This document shows positions 42,548-51,801 of a stretch of DNA of 64,000 nucleotides, one piece after another. Source of the stretch: Pseudomonas sp. 30_B (GTDB taxonomy: Bacteria; Pseudomonadota; Gammaproteobacteria; Pseudomonadales; Pseudomonadaceae); contig NZ_JAFGYY010000018.1 of assembly GCF_017491605.1 (NCBI RefSeq), forward strand, positions 54,775 through 118,774. The letters run 5' to 3'. Below the pieces are notes generated by a model. The model did no database searches, was not told where the DNA came from, and worked only from the letters and a program-made list of their open reading frames with translations. Both the position numbers and the translations under genes were made by a program. The number at the start of each line of letters is the position of its first letter. Positions within the stretch are counted from its first letter, which is position 1.

Positions 42548-43546
42548 GTGAAACGACTGTTCAGCGCCTCGCTGCTGGCCGCCGGCCTCGCCCTGGCCAC
42601 CGCAGCCCAGGCCGCCCAGCCTCTGCTCAACGTCTCCTACGACGTGATGCGTGACTTCTACAAGGACTACAACGCCGCCTTCCAGAAGCACTGGCAGGCC
42701 GAGAAAGGCCAGAACATCGTCATCCAGATGTCCCACGGCGGTTCCAGCAAACAGGCCCGTGCCGTGATCGACGGCCTGCCGGCCGACGTCATCACCATGA
42801 ACCAGGCCACCGACATCGACGCCCTGGCCGACAACGGCGGCCTGGTGCCCAAGGACTGGTCCGCGCGCCTGCCCAACAACAGCGCACCCTTCACCTCCGC
42901 CACCGTATTCATCGTGCGCAAGGGCAACCCCAAGGGCCTGAAGGATTGGCCGGACCTGCTCAAGGACGGTGTGCAGGTCGTGGTACCCAACCCCAAGACT
43001 TCCGGCAACGGCCGCTACACCTATCTCTCCGCCTGGGGCTACACCCTGAAGAACGGCGGCGATGAAGCCAAGGCCAAGGAATTCGTCGGCCAGTTGTTCA
43101 AGCACGTGCCGGTGCTGGATACCGGTGGCCGCGCGGCGACCACCACCTTCATGCAGAACCAGATCGGCGACGTACTGGTGACTTTCGAGAACGAAGCCGA
43201 GATGATCGCCCGCGAGTTCGGCCGTGGCGGCTTCGAAGTGGTCTACCCGAGCGTTTCCGCCGAAGCCGAGCCGCCGGTGACCGTGGTGGACAAGGTGGTC
43301 GACAAGAAAGGCACCCGCGCCGAGGCCGAGGCCTACCTGAAGTACCTGTGGTCCGACGAGGGCCAGACCATCGCGGCGAACAACTACCTGCGTCCGCGCA
43401 ACCCGGAAATCCTCGCCAAGTTCTCCGACCGCTTCCCGAAAGTGGACTTCTTCTCGGTCGAGAAAACCTTCGGCGACTGGCGCACCGTGCAGAAGACCCA
43501 CTTCGCCGACGGTGGCGTGTTCGACCAGATCTATACCCCGAACTGA
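42548..43546 (+). CDS. sbp: Sulfate-binding periplasmic protein
   Basis: A 332-residue receptor of the sulfate ABC transporter. Signal peptide VKRLFSASLLAAGLALATAAQA; mature AQPLLNVSYDVMRDFYKDYN; sulfate-contact blocks SHGGSSKQARAVIDGLPADV, TSGNGRYTYLSAWGY and DTGGRAATTTF. The start is GTG 42548 after aagga. No cysTWA permease genes follow: a terminator comes next, so this is an orphan receptor that must share a transporter encoded elsewhere. Confidence 0.93.
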   Translation: MKRLFSASLLAAGLALATAAQAAQPLLNVSYDVMRDFYKDYNAAFQKHWQAEKGQNIVIQMSHGGSSKQARAVIDGLPADVITMNQATDIDALADNGGLVPKDWSARLPNNSAPFTSATVFIVRKGNPKGLKDWPDLLKDGVQVVVPNPKTSGNGRYTYLSAWGYTLKNGGDEAKAKEFVGQLFKHVPVLDTGGRAATTTFMQNQIGDVLVTFENEAEMIAREFGRGGFEVVYPSVSAEAEPPVTVVDKVVDKKGTRAEAEAYLKYLWSDEGQTIAANNYLRPRNPEILAKFSDRFPKVDFFSVEKTFGDWRTVQKTHFADGGVFDQIYTPN

Positions 43547-43597
43547 TCGTGGTCTTGCTGCCGGATCGCGGACAGAGTCCGCTCCTGCGAGAAAGCG

Positions 43598-43631
43598 AAA
43601 GCCGGAGCTGCCCAGCAGCCCCGGCTTTTTT
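43598..43631 (+). terminator. Terminator of sbp
   Basis: aaagccgg and ccggctttttt pair around an inner GC stem, followed by T residues. A REP-like core (gatcgcggacagagtccgctcctgcga) lies just upstream at 43565-43591. Confidence 0.85.
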
Positions 43632-43690
43632 CATGGCACGGATTTCACTCCTACAGGTTTTGCCAGCCTATCGAGCGGCCGACAGAGGCC

Positions 43691-44788
43691 TCAGTCTTTC
43701 CAGCCGGCTTCGCGCAAGGCCGCCAACAGACGCTCACCACTGAGCGCCGGCACCAGTACTCCATCGTCGGTGCGCATATCGCATCCGGCCAGCAGCACAT
43801 TGACGATGGCCTCCTCCACCGCTTCGGCGGCGGCGGCGAACAGCGGCGAGATGTGGTCGTTGTTGACCATCGCCAGCGGCGTGGCGAACGGCAGGTCCTT
43901 GCGAGCGTAATCCGCCGGCGGCAGGTCGCGGTTGCCGGTGGCGAAGGCGAGGAAGATGTCGCCACTGGAGTCCTCGGTGCCACCGCCGGTACGGGCGATG
44001 CCGACGGAGGCACGCTGGGCCAGGCGCTGGCACTGGTGCGGCAGCAGCGGCGCATCAGTGGCGAGTATCACCACGATGGAGCCCATGCCCGGCTCGCCTT
44101 GGTCGGCGAACGGCGATGGGATATCACCCAGGCGACGGCCCACCGGGTAGCCGTCCACCCGCAGCTCGCGGCGCTGGCCGTGGTTGGCCTGCACCAGGGC
44201 GCCCACGGTCCAGCCGCCCTGCTCCGCCGGCAAGCGACGTGAGGCGGTGCCGATGCCGCCCTTGAACTCATGGCAAATCATTCCCGTACCGCCGCCCACC
44301 GGACCTTCCCGCACCGGGCCGGACTCGGCGGCAGCCAGGGCCTCGCGAACCTGGTCCGGGCCGACGTGCTGCCCCCAGATGTCGTTCAGCAGGCCGTCGA
44401 AGGTCTCCATCACCACCGGCATGCACCAGTAGATAGCCGGGTCCGCCAGCTCGGCGTGTTCGGCGGCGATCAGCGCATCGCGCACCACGCCGACGCTATG
44501 GGTGTTGGTGATGGCAATCGGCGTGGTCAGCAAGCCCGACTCGCGAATCCATTCCAGGCCCGTGGCGTCGCCGTTGCCGTTGAGCACATGGCAGCCGGCG
44601 AAACAGGGTTGCCGCCGCGCCGCGCTATCGCGCGGCTGGACCACCGTGACCCCGGTACGCACTGCGCGGCCGTCGCGCTGCTCGATGAGGGTGCTGTGGC
44701 CGACCCGGATGCCGGGAACATCGGTGATGGCGTTGAACGGGCCGGGCGTACCCAGGCCTAGGGTGATGCCGAGTTGACGAGCGCGCAT
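43691..44788 (-). CDS. DmpA/BapA-type aminopeptidase (family P1/S58)
   Basis: A 365-residue N-terminal-nucleophile hydrolase. The precursor is cut before a serine in GMGSIVVILATDAPLLPHQ (Ser near 237), which becomes the nucleophile of the beta subunit. Earlier blocks include ITDVPGIRVGHST, TGVTVVQPRD and PVGGGTGMICHEFKGGIGTASR. Relatives cleave D-amino-acid or beta-peptide N-termini. It lies 28 bases after an amino-acid permease, with a LuxR regulator beyond, matching PA1484-PA1486 order, so peptide or unusual amino-acid use is likely. Confidence 0.9.
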   Translation of the reverse strand: MRARQLGITLGLGTPGPFNAITDVPGIRVGHSTLIEQRDGRAVRTGVTVVQPRDSAARRQPCFAGCHVLNGNGDATGLEWIRESGLLTTPIAITNTHSVGVVRDALIAAEHAELADPAIYWCMPVVMETFDGLLNDIWGQHVGPDQVREALAAAESGPVREGPVGGGTGMICHEFKGGIGTASRRLPAEQGGWTVGALVQANHGQRRELRVDGYPVGRRLGDIPSPFADQGEPGMGSIVVILATDAPLLPHQCQRLAQRASVGIARTGGGTEDSSGDIFLAFATGNRDLPPADYARKDLPFATPLAMVNNDHISPLFAAAAEAVEEAIVNVLLAGCDMRTDDGVLVPALSGERLLAALREAGWKD

Positions 44789-44816
44789 GCTGTCTCCTTG
44801 GTTTTCGAGAAGGGTT

Positions 44817-46181
44817 TCAGAGCTTCTGGAAAGCCGGACTGAGCTTGCCGTAGGTGCTGTAGAGAATCACCGACACGGCCAGTATTCCGACAATGATCAT
44901 GACGTCCCGCGAGGAAGCGTCCAGTAGCAGGTCGAGCAACAGATAACCGGCGCCGATCACCGCCAGCATCGCCGGCAGCGGCCATAGCGGCATGTGGTAG
45001 GGGTGCTCGCGATCGCGGCGCAGCACGCGGCTGAACAGCGCGCAGAGCGCCACCACCAGGTAGACCATCACAAGCAGCAGCACGGTGAAGGAGGTCAGCT
45101 CCTCCAGATTCGAGCTGAAGCTCAGCGCCGCCGAGGGGACGCCTAGGAACAGCGTGGCAATCCAGGGCGACTCCCAGCGCGGGTGGATGCGGGTGAAGGC
45201 GCGGTTCATCAGCGGCGTCCACAACTCGTCGCGACCGCTGCTGAAGATCACCCGGCCGACCTGGATGACGATGGCGACGATGGCGTTGAACACCGAGAGG
45301 AAGATACCGGCGCTGACCAGCCGCGACAGCGTCTCGTTGCCGTGGGCGGTAAGCAGGTAGCCGACCGGGTCGGGGCTGGCGATCATGTCCTGCAACGAGG
45401 GCGCGCCCAGCAGCAGAGCGGTCAGCGAGACGATCTCGATCGCCACCACCAGCACCAGCGACCAGATCACCGCGCGGTGCACGTTGCGCCCGCCGCACTT
45501 CATGTCCTCGGCCAGCAGCACGGCGCCGCCGAAGCCGTTGTAGGAGAACAGTGCAGTGCCCACAGCGCCGATCACCAGCCCCCAGGGCGCGGCGGCCAGT
45601 ACCCCGCCGTCGATGTGCTGCGGCTGTACCAGCACGCTCATCGGCTGGCTGACGTGGCCGAAGCCGAGCACGACTATCACCAGCAGCGCCGCCACTTCGC
45701 AGAGCAGGAAGACGCCGGTGATCCAGGCGTTCACCCGGATATTGAGGATACCCAGCACGTAGCTGGCGGCGACTATCACCAGCGCGACCGTCTGGGTATC
45801 GAAGTTCGTGCCCAGGGCGCTGTTGAGATAGGTCGCCGCACCGGTAGCCAGGACCGGCGGAATGAACAGCAGCGAGACCAGCACGGTAAGGAAGGTGGCG
45901 TAACCGGCTAGGCCGCCGAACACACGCTTGGCATAGACATACTCGCCACCGGCGGAGCTGTGGGCGCGGCCGAGTTCGGCGTAGCACCAGGCGAACATCA
46001 GGGCCAGGAAGCCGGCGATGACGAAGGCCATGAAGGCGCCACTGCCGGCCTGCTGGATGGCAAAGGGCGCGATGACGAAGACGGAGCTGGCGGGGGTGAC
46101 CGCCGAGACGGTGATGGCGACCACATCGAGCACGCCCAGGCTGGGCTTGAGCGCGCTATCGGGCGCAGGGGAAGCGCTCAT
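44817..46181 (-). CDS. APC-family amino-acid permease
   Basis: A 454-residue inner-membrane transporter with about twelve helices. The first helix carries VVAITVSAVTPASSVFVIAPFAIQQAGSGAF, and the ELGRAHSSAGGEYVYAKRVFG segment is the APC signature. Co-oriented with the DmpA-like peptidase and probably co-transcribed. It may import the peptidase's substrates or products. ATG 46181 has an aggaaa site; the 41 codons upstream are excluded. Confidence 0.88.
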   Translation of the reverse strand: MSASPAPDSALKPSLGVLDVVAITVSAVTPASSVFVIAPFAIQQAGSGAFMAFVIAGFLALMFAWCYAELGRAHSSAGGEYVYAKRVFGGLAGYATFLTVLVSLLFIPPVLATGAATYLNSALGTNFDTQTVALVIVAASYVLGILNIRVNAWITGVFLLCEVAALLVIVVLGFGHVSQPMSVLVQPQHIDGGVLAAAPWGLVIGAVGTALFSYNGFGGAVLLAEDMKCGGRNVHRAVIWSLVLVVAIEIVSLTALLLGAPSLQDMIASPDPVGYLLTAHGNETLSRLVSAGIFLSVFNAIVAIVIQVGRVIFSSGRDELWTPLMNRAFTRIHPRWESPWIATLFLGVPSAALSFSSNLEELTSFTVLLLVMVYLVVALCALFSRVLRRDREHPYHMPLWPLPAMLAVIGAGYLLLDLLLDASSRDVMIIVGILAVSVILYSTYGKLSPAFQKL

Positions 46182-46377
46182 ATCGTTGTTTCCTCGTGTT
46201 GTTATTGGTGGCTGAGGCAGGAACGAAGACCTTGTCGCGCCCTCTGTGCGGGGCGCTGGGTGGTGTGCAGTCTGGGCATGGCGCGAGTGGCGGCCAATCA
46301 CCATTTGGGGTTACGCCCCTTGACGGCGGGCCGGTAAAAGGAGGAAACCGTGGGCCGAATCCACGGGGAGCCAACGG

Positions 46378-47181
46378 ATGCACAACCTGTTCCGCGAGGT
46401 CGGCATGCACGCCAACCTCGGCCGCGCCATCGAGCAGATCGGCCAGCCGCGTTTCTGGAAGCAACTGATCCTGCTGCTGCACCAGTGGCTGCCGTTCGAT
46501 AACGCCCTGGCGATGTACTACCCCGCCAATGCAACGCCGGTGGCGCTGGAGGAATACGACGCCGAGCCCAATGCCGGGCCGGCGGCGATGGCCATCTATC
46601 TCGACGGCCTGTACCAGCTCGACCCGTTCTACCAGGCCTGCCGCGAGGGCGTGCCCAGCGGGTTGTACCGGCTGGAGGAAATCTCACCCGACCAGTTCCG
46701 CCAGAGCGAATACTTCCTGAGCTACTTCCACGACAACGTGCTGGAAGACGAGGTGCAGTTCATCCTGCAGTTGCCCGGCCTGGGCGCACTGTCGCTGTCA
46801 CTGGGCATGCGCCGGTTGTTCGACGCCGAGCAGAGCGGCCTGTTGGCGATGCTCTGCCCCTGGGTACTGGCGCTGATGCAGCAGCACTGGCAACAGCGCA
46901 GCCAGCGCCTGCTGCCAGGCGCCAGCGATGGCGTGGCGGTGCAGGTGCGCGACGCCCTGAGCCACTTCGGCGCCGGAGTGCTCTCCGAGCGCGAGCTGGA
47001 AATCGCCCGACTGATCCTGCGGGGTTACTCCTCCAAGGCCATGGCCGAGCGCCTGGCGATCTCCCCGGAGACCATCAAGGTCCACCGCCGCCACCTGTAC
47101 AACAAGCTCGACATCTCCTCGCAGCCGGAGCTGTTCTCGCTGTTCCTGCAGTCGCTGGGGCATGACCCGGAGAACCCCTGA
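46378..47181 (+). CDS. LuxR-family transcriptional regulator
   Basis: A 267-residue regulator. The C-terminal LuxR HTH (about 205-260) reads LSERELEIARLILRGYSSKAMAERLAISPETIKVHRRHLYNKL in pieces. The N-terminal 190 residues form an unassigned sensor domain with no phospho-acceptor, so it is not a response regulator. Divergent from the permease-peptidase operon and probably its controller. A gggag site precedes ATG 46378. Confidence 0.85.
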   Translation: MHNLFREVGMHANLGRAIEQIGQPRFWKQLILLLHQWLPFDNALAMYYPANATPVALEEYDAEPNAGPAAMAIYLDGLYQLDPFYQACREGVPSGLYRLEEISPDQFRQSEYFLSYFHDNVLEDEVQFILQLPGLGALSLSLGMRRLFDAEQSGLLAMLCPWVLALMQQHWQQRSQRLLPGASDGVAVQVRDALSHFGAGVLSERELEIARLILRGYSSKAMAERLAISPETIKVHRRHLYNKLDISSQPELFSLFLQSLGHDPENP

Positions 47182-47340
47182 GCATCTCTTCAGGCCGGAG
47201 CAGCCGCCATCGGCGCGGCTGATGCCGCGCCATTCGCGCCCGGCGGGACACCCCGCTGGCGCTGCACGGACACTACCGCCCACGCCGTGCGCTTCTAGAC
47301 TGGAGCGGTCCCCCTCCAACAATCACAAGAGGACAGCCCG

Positions 47341-47925
47341 ATGAACGCACGCGCCCACTTCACCCACATGGAAGACGGCAGCGCCGAGGACTGGGCGATC
47401 ATCGCCAAGGACTTCGTCCAGTACGCCGCCCTGCTGCCCGACCGCATCCTCACCCACCTGCGCCTGCTCGACGGCGACTTCGGCGGCTTCCCGGTGGACC
47501 GTCTGACCCACTCGCTGCAGACCGCCACCCTGGCCCACCGCGACGGTCGCGACGAGGAATACGTGGTCTGCGCCCTGCTCCACGACATCGGCGACACCCT
47601 CGGCTCGTTCAACCACGCCGACATCGCCGCGGCCATCCTCAAGCCCTTCGTCAGCGAGGAGAATCTGTGGATGGTGGAGAAACACGCGATCTTCCAGGGT
47701 TACTACTTCTTCCACCACCTGGGCCTGGACCGGCACCTGCGCGAGCAGTTCAAGGACCACCCGCAGTACGCCCGGACCATCGAGTTCTGCGCCCGCTACG
47801 ACGCCGCCGCCTTCGATCCGGATGGCGAAGTGCTGCCGCTGGAGTTCTTCGAGCCGATGTTGCGCCGGGTCTTCGCCCAGCCGCGCCGCTCGATCTACCA
47901 GCGGCCCGACGGCAGCATGGCCTGA
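47341..47925 (+). CDS. HD-domain protein, PhnZ/MIOX-like
   Basis: A 194-residue soluble protein. The metal-binding pattern is H in RLTHSLQTATLAHRDGRDEEYVVCALLHDIGDTLG (two parts), the HD pair in LLHDIGD, H in SFNHADIAAAIL and H in MVEKHAIFQGYYF. An SLQTA helix before the HD pair, plus later histidines, is the layout of the diiron HD oxygenases PhnZ and myo-inositol oxygenase rather than of HD phosphohydrolases. Substrate unknown. It stands alone between luxR and cyaB. Confidence 0.65.
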   Translation: MNARAHFTHMEDGSAEDWAIIAKDFVQYAALLPDRILTHLRLLDGDFGGFPVDRLTHSLQTATLAHRDGRDEEYVVCALLHDIGDTLGSFNHADIAAAILKPFVSEENLWMVEKHAIFQGYYFFHHLGLDRHLREQFKDHPQYARTIEFCARYDAAAFDPDGEVLPLEFFEPMLRRVFAQPRRSIYQRPDGSMA

Positions 47926-48072
47926 GTTAGACGGCCCGGAGGCCCGCGACGCGCCGTCGCGCGCCGCCGCTGGCCCAGCAGGTAGCGCATGGAATAAGAT
48001 TCCTACACCCGCAATCGCGCGGGAGGCGCCAATGTGGATTGCGCCGACACTAACCAGGGACTTTTCCTGCGC

Positions 48073-49464
48073 ATGAAGCCTATCGTCACCGAGCGCCCCG
48101 CCGGGCCGCTCACCGCCGCCCCCCTGCGCGAATACCATTCCCGCGTGCTGGCCTATGTCGCGACGGCAGCGACCATCACCGCCGGCACCTTCAGCCAGTA
48201 CTTCGGCTACGACATCCTCTGGATGGTCCCCTATGCCCTGCTCTACCCGCATCTCGCCCAGCAGCTGAGCCGGCGCTTCAAGCACGACCACCCGCAACGC
48301 ACGCGCCTGGTGCTGATGTTCATCGATGCCGTGCATGCCGGCGCCGCCACCGCGCTGATGGGCTTCTCGGAAGTGCCGAGCCTCATGCTGGTGCTGGTGC
48401 TGGCCTTCTCCTCGCTGATCATCGGCGGCCTGCGTTCCCTGGGCCTTGGCCTGCTGGTCATGCTCAGCGCCTCGGTATTCACCGCGGCGCTGCTCACCCC
48501 GGCCTACAAGGGCGCCACCCCGACCCTCGTGGCGCTGGTCAGCGTGCTGTTCTCCACGCTGTACATCTGCATCACCGCCTTCTTCGTTCACCAGCAGGGC
48601 CTGCGCCTGGCCGTGGCCCGCGCGGAAATCACCCGCGAGCAGGAGAAGGCCGCGCGGCTGGCCAGCAACCTGGCCAAATACCTGTCGCCACAGGTGTGGG
48701 AGTCGATCTTCAGCGGCAAGAAGAGCGTACGCCTGGAAACCCAGCGCAAGAAGCTCACCGTGTTCTTCTCCGACATCAAGGGCTTCACCGAGCTGTCCGA
48801 GGAACTGGAAGCCGAAGCCCTCACCGACATGCTCAACAACTACCTCAACGAAATGTCGAAGATCGCCCTCAAGTACGGCGGCACCATCGACAAGTTCGTC
48901 GGCGACTGCGTGATGGTGTTCTTCGGCGACCCATCCACCCAGGGCGCACGCAAGGACGCCGCCGCCGCGGTCTCCATGGCCGTGGCCATGCGCAAGCACA
49001 TGAAGGTCATGCGCCAGCAGTGGCGCGCCCAGGGCATCACCAAGCCGCTGGAAGTGCGCATGGGCCTGAACACCGGCTACTGCACCGTGGGCAACTTCGG
49101 CGCCGACACGCGCATGGACTACACCATCATCGGCCGCGAAGTGAACCTCGCCAGCCGCCTGGAAAACGCCGCCGAAGCCGGCGAAATCCTCATCAGCCAC
49201 GAGACCTACTCGCTGGTGAAGGACATCCTGATGTGTCGAGACAAGGGCCAGATCACGGTGAAGGGCTTCAGCAAGCCGGTACAGATCTACCAGGTGGTCG
49301 ACTTCCGCCGCGACCTGGGCTCCAACCCCAGCTTCATCGAGCACGAAGTGCCGGGGTTCTCCATGTACCTGGATACCAACAACGTGCAGAACTACGACAA
49401 GGAGCGGGTCATCGAGGCGCTGCAACAGGCCGCCGAGAAGCTCAAGGACAAGATCATTCTCTGA
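48073..49464 (+). CDS. cyaB: Membrane adenylate cyclase CyaB
   Basis: A 463-residue class III adenylate cyclase, the same length as P. aeruginosa CyaB, which supplies cAMP to Vfr. The N-terminal MASE2 region (about 20-180) has several membrane helices. A signalling helix (REQEKAARLASNLAKYLSPQVWESIFSG in pieces) leads to the cyclase domain: metal Asp in VFFSDIKGFTELSEEL and KFVGDCVMVFFGDP, and transition-state residues in GREVNLASRLENAA. ATG 48073 is fixed by the MKPIV start. Confidence 0.92.
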   Translation: MKPIVTERPAGPLTAAPLREYHSRVLAYVATAATITAGTFSQYFGYDILWMVPYALLYPHLAQQLSRRFKHDHPQRTRLVLMFIDAVHAGAATALMGFSEVPSLMLVLVLAFSSLIIGGLRSLGLGLLVMLSASVFTAALLTPAYKGATPTLVALVSVLFSTLYICITAFFVHQQGLRLAVARAEITREQEKAARLASNLAKYLSPQVWESIFSGKKSVRLETQRKKLTVFFSDIKGFTELSEELEAEALTDMLNNYLNEMSKIALKYGGTIDKFVGDCVMVFFGDPSTQGARKDAAAAVSMAVAMRKHMKVMRQQWRAQGITKPLEVRMGLNTGYCTVGNFGADTRMDYTIIGREVNLASRLENAAEAGEILISHETYSLVKDILMCRDKGQITVKGFSKPVQIYQVVDFRRDLGSNPSFIEHEVPGFSMYLDTNNVQNYDKERVIEALQQAAEKLKDKIIL

Positions 49465-49487
49465 TCCCTGGCCGGCCCTCTACCTCC

Positions 49488-49982
49488 CTGTAGGAGCGGA
49501 CTCCGTCCGCGATGCTCTAGTTCTTCGTAGGGCGGATAACGCCTAAGGCGTTATCCGCCGTTGTGGGTAAGGTATTTCTGCGCCGCGTCGGCGTGTGCTG
49601 GGACTTTTTATTTCGCCCCCTCGGGCGAGTTACTTTCTCAAACGACAGAAAGTAACCAAAGGTCTTGCCCCTGCATCCGGCCCCGGCTTCGCCGGGGTTC
49701 CCTCCCTGCATCGAAGTTTCAGGGGCACGCGTCGACGGGCCATCCCTGGCCCAACGACGCTCTCGCGGCATCCATGCCGCTCAACCCCTGAAACTCCGAT
49801 TCCACTCGGCCTCCTGAAGGGGCGCTCCGGTGTGCGCGGATAGTTCTCTGGAAACCGCTTTTCGTAGGAGCGGACTCTGTCCGCGAAATCCATCGCGGCG
49901 AAATCCGCGCTGACAGGGAAACGCCTGGGCTTGTCGCCAACCTGTAGGACCGAGGGGGACGCCCAGTCCTTGCTCGCGAACC
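49488..49982. repeat. Cluster of REP hairpins and a structured dispersed repeat
   Basis: Gene-free. In order: a REP core gtaggagcggactccgtccg (about 49491-49514), a palindrome ggcggataacgcc-taa-ggcgttatccgcc (about 49531-49559), a roughly 230-base block with stems gttactttct/agaaagtaac (49629-49656), ccccggc/gccgggg (49681-49697) and gtttcagggg/cccctgaaac (49716-49794), another REP core near 49864-49890, and a 39-base unit at 49944-49982 identical to 31272-31310. It separates convergent cyaB and dctA. Confidence 0.75.
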
Positions 49983-50044
49983 GCCCAGCTCAGGAGCTGC
50001 CGGAAAACTCGCCCCTGCAACTGCGACCACAAACCACCCGCCCA

Positions 50045-50072
50045 TAAAAAAGCCCGCTCAAGAGAGCGGGCT
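50045..50072 (-). terminator. Terminator of dctA
   Basis: On the minus strand agcccgctc-aaga-gagcgggct type stem followed by TTTTTT, 53 bases after the dctA stop. Confidence 0.9.
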
Positions 50073-50124
50073 GGAAAGGCTCCGGTGCTTCACGTTCACC
50101 GGGCCGAATCTTTCACAGGTGAAC

Positions 50125-51429
50125 TCAGTGGGAAGGCTGCACTTCTGCCGAGTTGCCAGGGCCGGCGGCCAGTTCGTCGTGCAGGGTCTTCTCGTTGAGC
50201 TGCTTGCACCACTTGGCGACCACCAGGGTAGCCACGCCGTTGCCCACCAGGTTGGTCAGGGCGCGGGCTTCGGACATGAAGCGGTCGATACCCAGGATCA
50301 GCGCGAGGCCCGCAACCGGCAGGTGGCCAACGGCGGACAGGGTGGCGGCCAGCACGATGAAGCCCGAGCCGGTGACGCCGGCGGCGCCCTTGGAAGCGAT
50401 CAGCAACACCACCAGCAGGGTGATCTGGTGGCTGATGTCCATCGGCGTGTCGGTAGCCTGGGCAATGAACACGGCGGCCATGGTCAGGTAGATCGAGGTG
50501 CCGTCCAGGTTGAACGAATAGCCAGTGGGAATCACCAGGCCGACGACGCTCTTGTCGGCGCCCAGCTTCTCCATCTTGGCGATCATGCGCGGCAGCGCCG
50601 ACTCGGAGGACGAGGTGCCCAGCACGATCAGCAGCTCCTCACGGATGTAGGAGATGAAGCGCAGGATGCTGAAGCCGTGGTAGCGGGCAATGCCGCCGAG
50701 CACGATCAGCACGAAGAGGATGCAGGTGATGTAGAAGCACAGCATCAGTTGGCCGAGCTGCACCAGCGAACCCAGGCCGTAGGCGCCGATGGTGAAGGCC
50801 ATTGCGCCGAATGCACCGATGGGGGCGACCTTCATGATCACGTTGATGATGTTGAACATCACGTGGGTGATGCGATCGATGAACTGGAACACCGGCTGGC
50901 CGTAATCGCCCAGGCGGTGCAGCGCGTAGCCGAACAGCACCGAGAAGAACAGCACCTGCAGGATGTCGCCATTGGCGAAGGCGCCGACCACGGTATTCGG
51001 GATCACGTTCATGAAGAACTCGATGGTGCTCTGCTTCTCGCCGGACGCTACGTAGGCCGTCAGCGTGGCGTTCTTGCTCATTTCCGCGGTGAGGCTGGCG
51101 ACGTCGGCGTGCATGCCGGCACCCGGCTGCACGACGTTGACCACGAACAGGCCGATGAGCAGCGCGATGGTGGAAACGATTTCGAAGTACAGCAGCGCCA
51201 TGCCGCCCGTCTTGCCCACGGCCTTCATGTTCTGCATGCCGGCGATGCCGGTGACCACGGTACAGAAGATGATCGGCGCGATGGCCATCTTGATCAGTTT
51301 GACGAAGCCATCGCCCAGCGGCTTCATCAGTTTGGCGGTGTCGGGGTAGAAGTGGCCGAGTGCGATGCCGATGGCAATGGCGATCAGCACCTGTACGTAC
51401 AGGCTCTTGTAGAAGGGTTGCTTGGTCAT
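50125..51429 (-). CDS. dctA: C4-dicarboxylate:proton symporter DctA
   Basis: A 434-residue inner-membrane carrier for succinate, fumarate and malate. Family marks: KLIKMAIAPIIFCTVVTGIAGM, the serine-rich hairpin GTSSSESALPRMIAKMEKLGA, SYSFNLDGTSIYLTMAA-type segment (GYSFNLDGTSIYLT) and SKGAAGVTGSGFIVLAATL. ATG 51429 follows gaggac. A sigma-54 promoter at 51552-51566 fits control by DctB/DctD. The AraC gene is divergent. Confidence 0.95.
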   Translation of the reverse strand: MTKQPFYKSLYVQVLIAIAIGIALGHFYPDTAKLMKPLGDGFVKLIKMAIAPIIFCTVVTGIAGMQNMKAVGKTGGMALLYFEIVSTIALLIGLFVVNVVQPGAGMHADVASLTAEMSKNATLTAYVASGEKQSTIEFFMNVIPNTVVGAFANGDILQVLFFSVLFGYALHRLGDYGQPVFQFIDRITHVMFNIINVIMKVAPIGAFGAMAFTIGAYGLGSLVQLGQLMLCFYITCILFVLIVLGGIARYHGFSILRFISYIREELLIVLGTSSSESALPRMIAKMEKLGADKSVVGLVIPTGYSFNLDGTSIYLTMAAVFIAQATDTPMDISHQITLLVVLLIASKGAAGVTGSGFIVLAATLSAVGHLPVAGLALILGIDRFMSEARALTNLVGNGVATLVVAKWCKQLNEKTLHDELAAGPGNSAEVQPSH

Positions 51430-51551
51430 GGCAGCTCTGTCCTCACGGGCATGCGCTCCCGCCAGGGGACGCAAGACCGAACGCGTTATCTCCCTGCAGT
51501 GGGAGAATTTGTTTTCAGGGCCTGCCCACGGGTAGGCCTTGAACGCTTATG

Positions 51552-51566
51552 GCAAGTGCTGTGCCA
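51552..51566 (-). promoter_or_regulatory. Sigma-54 promoter of dctA
   Basis: On the minus strand TGGCAC-AGCAC-TTGC is an exact -24/-12 element (consensus TGGCAC-N5-TTGC). The start of transcription would lie near 51540, about 110 bases before the dctA ATG. Known: dctA in rhizobia and pseudomonads needs RpoN and an activator such as DctD. Confidence 0.9.
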
Positions 51567-51801
51567 GACCTTTATAAATCCATTTAATCCTTTGTTTTCA
51601 ACAGTTTGCACGCAAAGGCAAGGCACATGAGCGGCCAGAAATGGCGGAAACCCGCCTTCTGGCTGGCGGATTTCCCGCCCTCTGGCGGGTATCCGCCAGG
51701 CCCCTCGTACCGTAAATTGTAGACCCCGGCACCGACGTCCCAACGCGGCCGGACACACCGCGCGCACGAATGACGCACGGACGGAATAACAAGGATTCCC
51801 T

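Noticed and set aside
50119..51630. 503-codon open frame antisense to dctA
   Set aside because: Shadow frame; its product is low-complexity Gln/Asp/His sequence.
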